Shown: positions 25,514 to 34,011, numbered from the stretch's first letter. The stretch is 34,150 bases of DNA from Microbacteriaceae bacterium (GCA_947453475.1 CANGGK010000010.1:1-34150), one strand, 5' to 3'. Translations and numbers: made by a program. Notes: a model not told the origin generated them from the sequence alone.

Positions 25514-27613
25514 CTAATCCGAGTAGTCGGGTATGATCTGAGGCAAACTATCGAAGAGCGCTTTCGATTTCTTAGCCAGGTATTGGCCATATACTTCCGG
25601 CAAATGCGTCGTGAAATAGCCCCTAGGGTCAAGCTGGTCCGCTGCCTTCAGTAATAATTCGTGAACGTGTTCTTCTGCGGCGCCGTATTTAGAGGCGCTG
25701 GAATCTAAGGTTTTGAAAATGGAAATCTTTGGTAAGTCATCCGGCTGAGAGCGGCCCTCAAAGTGGCGCTTAATCAACGGCGCAAAATATGCCCTCAAAA
25801 GCGTCAATTCAAGATGGTTTTTGTCCCACGGTGCTAGCTCAATTAGGCGAGAAAGGCGTCCGGCCTCCCCAAGGTGCGACAAGCCCCACACCCAACTCCC
25901 GTATTGTCCCAGTCTCGCTATCAATTTATCTTTGGTCAATCCAAAGTAGTGCTCAGCCAGCACAAAGGCTTTGTCCTCCAAAGAAATGCAGTGGCAGCCA
26001 GGCAGAGCGCCGTTGCACGTGTCGCACTTGGTCAAGCCGTCCTCTCTCAGGCTCTCGCAAATTAGTACTGCATCTACGGCACCCAATAGGTCTTCAACAC
26101 TTTCCTGAAGAAGGGCCTCGGGTTCAGATTCAAACATAAGAATGCTGTCAAGTAGCAGTTCATTGCGTTTTCTAAACTCCCTATAAAGAGACAGAGTGAA
26201 TCCGTTATGCGAAGTCTCAATGGTGAATTTCAGAAGCGCATCTAGCTGTGACAAGGAGTCTTCTTTTGCTTTTTCAGATTTTGAAATTGTTGCTTCAAAA
26301 GAGGCAATCGATTTTAGAAGTTTTTCGACTTCAACTCTCCGTTTTGTGAGCTCGGTGCGCAATGGCCTGGCCTCAGAATCTAGCTTCTGATGAGCGACAA
26401 TTATCTGTTTTGATTGGGCTTCCGCAATCGAAATTCCCCGAGATATGTCCGTCGGTGAGGGAGAAAATTTGGCCGGGAAAAGGTTTGAAATCAATCGGCG
26501 CAACGCACCCACGTTGTTGCCGGCAGCGATTTTCGTGAAGCCTGTCAAAGTGTAAGTGAAATCCGGAATCTGAAGTTCGCTGTTTTTTAGCTTGGACAGT
26601 GTTTTGCGCACTTCGGCTATTTCTATGTCTAGCTGAACTAGAGACCGTTCCACGAAAATGGAAGGTTTGCATTCGCAATCGTTAAGAACATCGTTGCAAT
26701 AATGCCAATGGTCCTTTTCGAGAGACAGACGGTTCAATAGTCGAAGGAGAATCTCATTTCTGACTTTCTGAACCAACAAGCTAAAGAATGCAGTGCCGTG
26801 CTCTTCCATCGCTTGGAGAATTCCCATGCGCTGCGACTCCGAGTACTCACTCAGTTCCTCTGACTGGGTTACGGCCGACAGAAGGTAATCGCTGATCTTC
26901 AAATCTTTGAGGATTAAAATATCCGATAAAGCAGCCCGCAGCGCGGCCACGATTTGCCCATTGCTGCTGTGGAGCGCAAACAAAGTTCTAGTGTCAATGC
27001 TTATCTCGAGTTCCGCATCAAGCACAGTGAGCTTCTCTTCGAGCCCTAAAACGTTTTGGCTCTCAATCTCTAGAGCCTTTGCGACCGCATTCGCGGAATG
27101 CTTGTTTGCGCTAATTGCTTGTTCCGAATCTTGGAGACCCAGGGCAAGCTTTCTAGCATGTCGAGTCACCGCTACTCGAGCTGTAGGCGAGAGGGGCGAT
27201 TCGAACTTCCCGAGGCTAGCAACCATGGGCTCTGCTAAGAAAAGCTCCCTTGCTGAAGGCACGTTTTGCTTTCGGCCTCGGTCAAGATTCCCACTCGACC
27301 CTTCGGCTGGGTTTTTCTTTCCCTCCTGAGCTGTTGCTCTCGGTGGGCCGAGCGGCTTTAAACCCTTTTCAATGAGGATTAGGTTTGCCTGGTTGTACGC
27401 CTTGGGGAAAAGCTTGAGCCAACCTGCTGGGTCTGCGGTAAACCAAGCCTCATGCTGTCTTTGGGCTTGTGCTGTGGTGGTGAAAAGTTGTTTGTTGTAA
27501 GAAAGGCCATGTGCAATACAGGCGTCTACGAATCGGATGAAATCTCTTTGATAGTCAAATGGGGGCTCCAGGTTGGCTAGTGCCGCCCGCATTTCTTCAA
27601 TTATTTTTTTCAC
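25514..27613 (-). CDS. 699-aa coiled-coil protein of unknown function with a Cys cluster
   Basis: Long ORF with heptad-like segments (KLDSEARPLRTELTKRRVEVEKLLKSIASFEATISKSEKAKEDSLSQLDALLK) and CDTCNGALPGCHC. Confidence 0.8.
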   Translation of the reverse strand: MKKIIEEMRAALANLEPPFDYQRDFIRFVDACIAHGLSYNKQLFTTTAQAQRQHEAWFTADPAGWLKLFPKAYNQANLILIEKGLKPLGPPRATAQEGKKNPAEGSSGNLDRGRKQNVPSARELFLAEPMVASLGKFESPLSPTARVAVTRHARKLALGLQDSEQAISANKHSANAVAKALEIESQNVLGLEEKLTVLDAELEISIDTRTLFALHSSNGQIVAALRAALSDILILKDLKISDYLLSAVTQSEELSEYSESQRMGILQAMEEHGTAFFSLLVQKVRNEILLRLLNRLSLEKDHWHYCNDVLNDCECKPSIFVERSLVQLDIEIAEVRKTLSKLKNSELQIPDFTYTLTGFTKIAAGNNVGALRRLISNLFPAKFSPSPTDISRGISIAEAQSKQIIVAHQKLDSEARPLRTELTKRRVEVEKLLKSIASFEATISKSEKAKEDSLSQLDALLKFTIETSHNGFTLSLYREFRKRNELLLDSILMFESEPEALLQESVEDLLGAVDAVLICESLREDGLTKCDTCNGALPGCHCISLEDKAFVLAEHYFGLTKDKLIARLGQYGSWVWGLSHLGEAGRLSRLIELAPWDKNHLELTLLRAYFAPLIKRHFEGRSQPDDLPKISIFKTLDSSASKYGAAEEHVHELLLKAADQLDPRGYFTTHLPEVYGQYLAKKSKALFDSLPQIIPDYSD

Positions 27614-27718
27614 TTGACCCCCAAGGCTATTTCGTAAAGACTAGCAAACCGGCATCGTTGCAGCGGCTGCACGACGAACGTATTCAGGTCCCACGTCGCA
27701 CCGCGCACAAGAGTAGGC

Positions 27719-27740
27719 TGCCCCCTCGGGGGAGGGGGCA
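27719..27740. other. GC-rich hairpin
   Basis: TGCCCCCTC-GGGG-GAGGGGGCA, perfect 9-bp stem, in the divergent intergenic region upstream of the coiled-coil gene. Confidence 0.45.
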
Positions 27741-27971
27741 AAGTTGAGCCGACCCAAACACTGCGAACCTTCGATGTGAGTGACACGTTAAGTCGGGAGA
27801 CAAACATTTGGCTCGAGGTATTACTTTGCCGAGTGCTAAGCGAATTCTCTGGTCGAAGTAGTGACCATGACGAATTTCTTTGGATTACTCCCGCCGATTT
27901 AGATTCGCTGACGTAGGCAACTCCAGACATCCCTGCGGTTCAATTACTGCGCTGGCTCGGTGATTTGGGTG

Positions 27972-27993
27972 CGCTCTCCAGCTAGAGAGAGCG
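27972..27993. promoter_or_regulatory. Inverted repeat upstream of the NucS-like nuclease gene
   Basis: CGCTCTC-N8-GAGAGCG, followed by TTAGTTATAGGG (possible -10) before the gene. Confidence 0.35.
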
Positions 27994-28039
27994 TGGCTAG
28001 GCTTAGTTATAGGGATGCAAACACAAAGTGGGAGATCAA

Positions 28040-28963
28040 GTGACGCGTTATTACAGAGTAAGTCTCGGCAAAGGCGGAGTTTACGCACCAGATGCGGTAG
28101 CCCAGGGGTGGGTCGGCACCGGTTGGATGGCTGATCTTGACCTGACGGGAAAGTTCCCTGCCGTTTGGAAGGAGTTTAATCGCGATTACATCCCCGTGAT
28201 AATGGCGAGTGGTGAATCTACCAACAAAATTGGCGCTGGCCTTGCGTGTGGAATGACTTGGACCGTGGCGGAGGGGCTCAGCGAGGGTGATGTGGTTTTA
28301 AGCTCCAACGGCAAGGGCTATTTTCACGTTGGAAAAATTACGGGGGCGTATTTCTATGCTCCTGGAGAAAAGTTACCTCACAGGCGTCCGATCGTTTGGT
28401 TTCCAGAGCTGATCGATAAGAAGGCCATGTCTGAAGAGTTGACCAGAAGCATTGGTGGTCTTGGCACCGTCCAATCCCTTGATGGCTTTGCTGCAGAAAT
28501 AGAGCGCATCCTGTTAGGAAATGTCCCAGAGATCGTTGTAAATGAACAAGATGTCGAGAACCCTGTGTCATTTGTTCTCGAAAAGCACCTGGAGGACTTC
28601 CTAGTGAGTAACTGGGAAAGAACAGAGCTGGGAAAAAACTTTGACATCTATGAAGAAGATGGCGAGAAGGTCGGGCGGCAATTTCTTTCAGATACCGGCC
28701 CCCTGGATATCCTTGCTGTCAGCAAAGATCGAAAGTCCTTGCTGGTGGTCGAACTAAAACGCGGCCGAGTCAGCGATGTTGTGGTTGGCCAGATCCAGCG
28801 TTACATGGGGTACGTAAAGGAAGAATTGTGCGAGCCGGGGCAGGAGGTCCGAGGAATCATTATCGGTCTTGACGATGACAAGAAAATCCAGCGCGCCCTC
28901 GTTGTCGCGCCACAGATCGACTTCTATCGCTATGAGGTCAGTTTCAAGCTGACCAAGGGATAG
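28040..28963 (+). CDS. PUA/EVE-like N-terminal domain fused to NucS-like PD-(D/E)XK nuclease; type IV restriction-like
   Basis: C-terminal DTGPLDILAVSKDRKSLLVVELKRGRVSDVVVGQIQRYMGYVKEEL (D...E-L-K, Q...Y). N-terminal RYYRVSLGKGG...GDVVLSSNGKGYFHVGKITGAYFYAPGEKLPHRRPIVWF. GTG at 28040 (MTRYYRV) is better spaced from GGGAGA than the listed 28028. Confidence 0.75.
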   Translation: MTRYYRVSLGKGGVYAPDAVAQGWVGTGWMADLDLTGKFPAVWKEFNRDYIPVIMASGESTNKIGAGLACGMTWTVAEGLSEGDVVLSSNGKGYFHVGKITGAYFYAPGEKLPHRRPIVWFPELIDKKAMSEELTRSIGGLGTVQSLDGFAAEIERILLGNVPEIVVNEQDVENPVSFVLEKHLEDFLVSNWERTELGKNFDIYEEDGEKVGRQFLSDTGPLDILAVSKDRKSLLVVELKRGRVSDVVVGQIQRYMGYVKEELCEPGQEVRGIIIGLDDDKKIQRALVVAPQIDFYRYEVSFKLTKG

Positions 28964-29254
28964 GCGAATTTCACTCAAATAAACAAGTAGCTGTTCGAAT
29001 CTTTACTGAATGGCATTGTGCAGTCAGCGGTAACCGTTTTTACTCGACTCTTTGATGACACTTGGTCCCTAACTCTTGAGTAGCTGCTGCAAGACCACAC
29101 CATTTAGGTGCTAGATTGCGGCAACTTCGATTGTTCCGAGAAGATGTTCGGCGAAGTTTTCGAGGTCGAACGAGCTGATTTCGGCGTTTCGAATGTCCTA
29201 GGTTGCAATTAGTTTTCTCTTGATCAGATTTTCAATGAGAGAAGTGGGTTTGTC

Positions 29255-29584
29255 ATGAGTGAAGTTGATCAGAAACTTTGGGCGTCGATTTTGAGATCGA
29301 AGCAGGTGCTTGCTTCCGCAGGTGAATTCTGGAACTTGATGCGATGGGTCATTCTGGGCACCCAGTTGGTATTTGCCGTCTGGGCTGCAGCTACTGGTCT
29401 GGGCTGGGGAGATGCACTGAAGTTCATCGTCTACGCAAACATCGTGATGGTCCTTAACCATTTGATCAAATTTGCGTTATCCAAGTACGAACTGTCGATC
29501 GCCAAGACTGAGGCAGAGTTGGCCTATCGGCTTGACTATGCTGACTTCGCAAGCAAACTTATAAAGGGAGGCAGTTTTGACTAA
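29255..29584 (+). CDS. Small membrane protein, about two predicted TM helices
   Basis: Hydrophobic segments RWVILGTQLVFAVWAAATGLGW and ALKFIVYANIVMVLNHLIKFAL. Overlaps the next gene by 8 nt. Confidence 0.7.
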   Translation: MSEVDQKLWASILRSKQVLASAGEFWNLMRWVILGTQLVFAVWAAATGLGWGDALKFIVYANIVMVLNHLIKFALSKYELSIAKTEAELAYRLDYADFASKLIKGGSFD

Positions 29585-30521
29585 TGCTCCGACATTTATT
29601 GCTAGAAAATATTCTGTCGGCAAAGAACCGGTAGAGCTTTCGGGCTCTGGAGAGGATCTTGAAGCCGGCGCTCTCGCGACTTTCAACCCAGTTGCTGCGG
29701 ATGACTGGATTGAGCTCAATTTGAAAGCCGGTATTGATCGCTTCAAAGCGGCCCAATGGTTTGCGTTTGACGCATCCGAGGAAATTATCTTGGAAGAAGA
29801 GCCTGAGGGGTGGTGGTCGAGAGATTTCGAGCCGGACCGAGACGATCTTGAGCGCCAGATGGGGGCAGTACCCCGGTTTGTTTTCCTGACTCAAGATTCA
29901 ACGACTTGGCAAGTTGTTCAACTTGTAGTTGGCGAGAAGCCAGTCAAGTTCTTGAGGTCTTTGACGGATGCATATGTGGCAACCGATCGATATGATTCCG
30001 AGCGTGTCTTGGCTCAGTTTTCTTATCACTCCGATGGCCCTGGTCCAATTTCTTGGTCTGGCAGCTTCGCCATACTGGATGTTGGGTCGTATTTGCTTTA
30101 CACAACCGATGGCGACAGCGTCGATGACGATAGTGCGTATGCGAAGCCGAGTTCGCTCGCTTCGGAGCTTTCGAGTTGGCTTGCCGATTGCAGTGCAAAG
30201 TACCTTTATGTGCTTAATTCGTCTCAAATCGACTGGCTAGATCTTGAAAAAAAGGCCGAATATGTTCGATTACTCTCCGACCTGGATGAATTTTCTCAGG
30301 TGAGCATGAATCTTACCGATGATGAGAAGTCACAGCTCGAAGGTCATTTAGCGCAGAATGATCGACAAGTTGGTGAATTGCTGGCCTGGTTCGGCGACCC
30401 AGCCGGGGCTTACGCAGATAAGTTGATCGCCGGCGTGAGAGAAGCAATCAATGACAATTCAGGAAGTCTTCTGTCTGACAGCCAAGACATAATCGATTAC
30501 TTCAATCGGCAGGAAGTCTAA
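29577..30521 (+). CDS. Acidic protein of unknown function, coupled to the upstream membrane protein
   Basis: TTG start with SD AGGGAGG, 8-nt overlap with the upstream ORF. No recognised domain. Confidence 0.7.
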   Translation: MTNAPTFIARKYSVGKEPVELSGSGEDLEAGALATFNPVAADDWIELNLKAGIDRFKAAQWFAFDASEEIILEEEPEGWWSRDFEPDRDDLERQMGAVPRFVFLTQDSTTWQVVQLVVGEKPVKFLRSLTDAYVATDRYDSERVLAQFSYHSDGPGPISWSGSFAILDVGSYLLYTTDGDSVDDDSAYAKPSSLASELSSWLADCSAKYLYVLNSSQIDWLDLEKKAEYVRLLSDLDEFSQVSMNLTDDEKSQLEGHLAQNDRQVGELLAWFGDPAGAYADKLIAGVREAINDNSGSLLSDSQDIIDYFNRQEV

Positions 30522-30606
30522 TAAACAACCGCGTCCTGAAAATATTTTCCTAATTTGGCTCATTTCGCCCAAACTTTTATTTTCGTGTGCAATAGTTTCA
30601 ATATCG

Positions 30607-30637
30607 CTAACAAGACCCGCTGAAAAGCCCTTGTTAG
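30607..30637. terminator. Candidate hairpin terminator
   Basis: CTAACAAG-N15-CTTGTTAG, perfect 8-bp inverted repeat just beyond the purL-type terminator. Confidence 0.35.
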
Positions 30638-30648
30638 TTGAAATAAAT

Positions 30649-30684
30649 GAAAACCCGCCAAGCCCCAAAGCTTGGCGGGTTTTC
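30649..30684. terminator. purL-type terminator, displaced copy
   Basis: Perfect 15-bp stem GAAAACCCGCCAAGC / GCTTGGCGGGTTTTC with A/T-rich flanks on both strands. Confidence 0.85.
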
Positions 30685-30977
30685 AACAACCAAAAAAGAA
30701 CTACTTAGCCAAACAACTCAGCCAAAGTGCCCTTGTGCGCAGCACCTAGGTCGCCTAGGTTCCAGTTCGCGATGTCCTGAATCTCTAGGTGGCCTGAGTT
30801 GTCGGTGACGCCGATGCGGAGTACTGGAATTCCGCAGGCTTCGCAGAGGCCGAAGAACTTCACCTCATCCTCGCGACCAATAGAAACAATCACGCGGCCG
30901 GTTGACTCTGAGAACAGAGCGGCGGTGCGGTCAACGCCATCGCGCTTACAGGTCTCGCCAAGCGAGATGCGGGCACC
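30649..30977 (-). repeat. Direct repeat copy 1: 3' end of purL plus its terminator
   Basis: Aligns by eye to 33684-34011 with about 16 mismatches over the 273-bp coding part and a 1-nt indel near the terminator. Confidence 0.92.
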
Positions 30978-31001
30978 TATTTCGATTCGAGAGACACTCA
31001 T
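30705..31001 (-). pseudogene. Truncated purL 3' remnant with an accidental new start (98-aa ORF)
   Basis: GARISLGETCKRDGVDRTAALFSESTGRVIVSIGREDEVKFFGLCEACGIPVLRIGVTDNSGHLEIQDIANWNLGDLGAAHKGTLAELFG parallels the PurL C-terminus at 33739-34011. Residues MSVSRIEI are unrelated to PurL. Confidence 0.88.
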
Positions 31002-31053
31002 GAGATCCCCAAAATGTCAGTGGATTGACTTAGGATCTTCGAAGGAGAGTGAA

Positions 31054-32310
31054 ATGACCTACACGACGAAGAAATATGAAGAACCTGCAAGCCCAGTAGG
31101 TACTGTTGCAGAGTTATTCGCGGGTGTAGGAGGTTTCAGAATCGGGCTGGCGCCTGCTGGCTTCAAGACGGTCTTTTCAAACCAATGGGAACCTTCAACC
31201 AAAACCCAACACGCATCTGATGTGTATGTTGCAAACTTTGGAAGCGAAGGTCACTGCAACGAAGATATTGCAACCGTAGACGCTATTCCTGAAGTTGATT
31301 TGCTTGTAGGAGGTTTTCCTTGCCAGGACTACTCGGTTGCTAAATCTTTGAATTCATCCAAGGGGCTCGAAGGCAAAAAGGGAGTCCTGTGGTGGGAAAT
31401 TCTCAGGTTAGTAAAGCAAGCGAAGCCAAAATCTATCTTTCTTGAAAATGTGGACCGCCTATTGAAATCTCCGTCTGCACAGCGAGGGCGCGATTTCGCA
31501 ATCATGTTAAAGACCCTCGGATCTCAGGGATATTTGATTGAGTGGCGGGTGGTTAGTGCGTCGGATTACGGATTCCCTCAAAGGCGCATTCGGGTATTCA
31601 TTGTCGCCACTCGAAACTCAACCGTGCCATCGAGTGCAAGGGAATTTGTAACCAAGTCGGGGGTGCTTGCTCGCGCTCTCCCGGTTTCGGCACACACCGC
31701 CGAGGAATCCGTCTTTCTGCTGGATGACGAACCGGATGTTATTTCTCAATCATTCAATCTAGGGTCGGCCAAGTCGCCATTCCTCAACGCTGGCGTTTAT
31801 TTTGACGGGGAAGTTCATACATTTAAGACCCAGTCAGCATACGCAGGTCAAAAAAGCACACTTGGCGACGTTATTCTGCCGAATGCCGAGGTCGAAGACG
31901 GGTATTTCGTCGACCCAGACAGATTGGCGGAATGGGAGTACCTGAAAGGCGCTAAGACAATCGAACGCACGCACAAAGGGAGTGGAGCGTCATACAACTA
32001 TGCCGAGGGAAAAATGGCTTTCCCTGACTTGCTTACCAACCCCAGTCGAACCATCCTGACGGGGGAAGGTGGCACTTCACCATCTCGGTTCAAGCACATC
32101 ATAAAAACGGACGAAGGGTTTAGACGCTTGACTCCAACAGAGCTAGAACGACTAAACGGCTTTCCGGACGGATGGACTGCCTTGGGCGCCGACGGGAAAC
32201 AAATCTCTGATGTCCGACGCGCGTTCTTCATGGGGAATGCTCTTGTCGTGGGGCTCATTGAGCGCGTGGGAAAAGTCCTCGCAGAGGATATTCAAGCCAG
32301 ACGAGGTTAA
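31054..32310 (+). CDS. DNA (cytosine-5) methyltransferase of a type II R-M system
   Basis: TVAELFAGVGGFRIGL (motif I), VGGFPCQDYSVA (PCQ), IFLENVDRLL (ENV), SASDYGFPQRRIRVFIVA (QRRxR). SD GAAGGAGAG places the start at 31054; the listed 30799 runs antisense through the purL remnant. Confidence 0.95.
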   Translation: MTYTTKKYEEPASPVGTVAELFAGVGGFRIGLAPAGFKTVFSNQWEPSTKTQHASDVYVANFGSEGHCNEDIATVDAIPEVDLLVGGFPCQDYSVAKSLNSSKGLEGKKGVLWWEILRLVKQAKPKSIFLENVDRLLKSPSAQRGRDFAIMLKTLGSQGYLIEWRVVSASDYGFPQRRIRVFIVATRNSTVPSSAREFVTKSGVLARALPVSAHTAEESVFLLDDEPDVISQSFNLGSAKSPFLNAGVYFDGEVHTFKTQSAYAGQKSTLGDVILPNAEVEDGYFVDPDRLAEWEYLKGAKTIERTHKGSGASYNYAEGKMAFPDLLTNPSRTILTGEGGTSPSRFKHIIKTDEGFRRLTPTELERLNGFPDGWTALGADGKQISDVRRAFFMGNALVVGLIERVGKVLAEDIQARRG

Positions 32311-32340
32311 TTCCCTTATCTAGGGGACTTTAGGGGGAGC

Positions 32341-33666
32341 ATGTTTCAGGAAAAGTACGACAAGTCGTCAGTCGATTCAATTGTTTCGTATTCAAATTTA
32401 CTCACTGGGAAAACCTTGGATGAGGTTGTCACGCTTCCTGGCAAAGTTGAAAATCTCAAAAATAAAGGCGACTTGGGTCGCTTGATTGAAACTCACTTCT
32501 TCGAAATCGACCCGTCAAACCAGCAAATCGACTTCCCAGAAGCCGGGCTCGAACTCAAGGTCACTGGGTTACTTAGGAGGACCGACGGCTCATTCTCGGC
32601 GAAGGAGAGGCTCGTCCTTGGGATGATTAATTTTCACGCTCTGATCGAGGAAGACTGGGAAACGTCCTACGTCTACATCAAATGTCAGTTGATGCTGATC
32701 CTCTTCTACCTTTACAACAAGGATGTGCGAAGAATAGATCAAAAATTCGTTTTAGCGCCTTTGCTTTACCAAATAACCGAGTGGGATGAAGCGGAGCTAA
32801 AGCGGGATTGGCAGATCATCCGCGCAAAGGTAATTGCGGGAAAGGCCCACGAGCTCTCGGAAGGCGACACGTTCTTGCTAGGAGCATGTCGAAAAGGCGC
32901 GGGCGGCGAAAAAGAAGCACTTCGAAGTCAACCTAAATCCAATGTTCTAGCCAAGAGTCGGGCTTTTTCGTTCAAAACCTCCTACCTAAACCGAATCATT
33001 CAGCGTCATCAAGGCGGGTACGCCCCCGTTGCAAACGCAGTCGACTACAACTTTGAGGATTCGATTCTTTTGAAGTTCAAGCCATTCTTAGGTAAGAATG
33101 TCAGAGCAATCAGCAGCGACCTTAACTTTCACAAGTCAGGAAAGAATCACAAGGGTTTCTTGAGCGACCTTTCCCGCAGGATGCTTGGCACCAGTAAGAA
33201 ATTGCTTCCAGAATTTCAAGACAATGCCATCGAAATGAAGACTGTTCGTCTCGAAGCAAATGGCATCCCGAGGGAACACATGTCATTTCCGCAAATCGAC
33301 TTTGATGAGATTCGTAATCAGACTTGGGAGGACTCGGAGTTCTTTGAGAAAGTAGAGCGGAAATTCCTGATTGTAGTTTTTGATCGGGACGACGACGGCC
33401 TAACCTTGTCCAAGGTTTTCTTCTGGAACATGCCGTATGAAGACCGACTTGTTGCCGGCGGTGTCTGGGAGGCAACTAAGGCAGCAATCGAGCGCAGCCA
33501 AACTAACTTCCCTCGAGCTAAAGCGTCGCGGGTCGCGCACGTTCGACCTAAAGCTAGGAATAAGCAAGACACCGCAGCTTTGCCAGATGGGTCACACTTC
33601 CCAAAACAGGCTTTTTGGCTTAATCGCGAGTACATCGCAGATGTGATTCGCAACTATCGAAGATAG
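32341..33666 (+). CDS. Sau3AI/MutH-family type II restriction endonuclease
   Basis: NKGDLGRLIETHFFEIDPSNQQIDFPEAGLELKVTGLL (D-x(n)-E-x-K) and LGACRKGAGG...AKSRAFSFKTSYLNRII. 30 nt after the methylase with SD AGGGGGAG. Confidence 0.85.
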   Translation: MFQEKYDKSSVDSIVSYSNLLTGKTLDEVVTLPGKVENLKNKGDLGRLIETHFFEIDPSNQQIDFPEAGLELKVTGLLRRTDGSFSAKERLVLGMINFHALIEEDWETSYVYIKCQLMLILFYLYNKDVRRIDQKFVLAPLLYQITEWDEAELKRDWQIIRAKVIAGKAHELSEGDTFLLGACRKGAGGEKEALRSQPKSNVLAKSRAFSFKTSYLNRIIQRHQGGYAPVANAVDYNFEDSILLKFKPFLGKNVRAISSDLNFHKSGKNHKGFLSDLSRRMLGTSKKLLPEFQDNAIEMKTVRLEANGIPREHMSFPQIDFDEIRNQTWEDSEFFEKVERKFLIVVFDRDDDGLTLSKVFFWNMPYEDRLVAGGVWEATKAAIERSQTNFPRAKASRVAHVRPKARNKQDTAALPDGSHFPKQAFWLNREYIADVIRNYRR

Positions 33667-33683
33667 CGACGGTCAGAAGTTTA

Positions 33684-33719
33684 GAAAACCCGCCAAGCTG
33701 CAAAGCCTGGCGGGTTTTC
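33684..33719. terminator. purL terminator
   Basis: GAAAACCCGCCAAGC / GCCTGGCGGGTTTTC stem; the single mismatch on the + strand is a U-G wobble in the minus-strand (purL) transcript. Confidence 0.88.
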
Positions 33720-34011
33720 AACTACTAAAAAGAACTACTTAGCCAAACAACTCAGCCAAAGTGCCCTTGTGCGCAGCACCTAGGTCGCCTAGGTTCCAGT
33801 TTGCGATGTCCTGAATTTCTAGGTGGTCTGAGTTGTCGGTGACGCCGATGCGCAGCACTGGAATTCCGCGGGCTTCACAGAGGCCGACGAACTTCACGTC
33901 ATCCTCGCGACCAACAGAAACTAGCACGCGGCCGGTTGACTCTGAGAACAGAGCGGCGGTGCGGTCAACGCCATCGCGCTCGCAGATCTCGCCAAGCCAG
34001 ATGCGGGCACC
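33684..34011 (-). repeat. Direct repeat copy 2: 3' end of the contiguous purL plus terminator
   Basis: Counterpart of 30649-30977. Confidence 0.92.

Noticed and set aside
25421-25654. Plus-strand ORF MRPTASEEAISQ... after the zinc-ribbon gene
   Set aside because: Mostly antisense to the 699-aa coiled-coil gene and no convincing start signal.
27610-28088. Minus-strand ORFs 27610-27930 and 27885-28088
   Set aside because: Non-coding-like composition, spanning hairpins and the likely promoter of the nuclease gene.
30799-31053. N-terminal extension of the cytosine methylase ORF (MSVTPMRSTG...)
   Set aside because: It is antisense to the purL remnant. A good SD and the conserved start (MTYTTKK...TVAELFAGVGG) place the real start at 31054.
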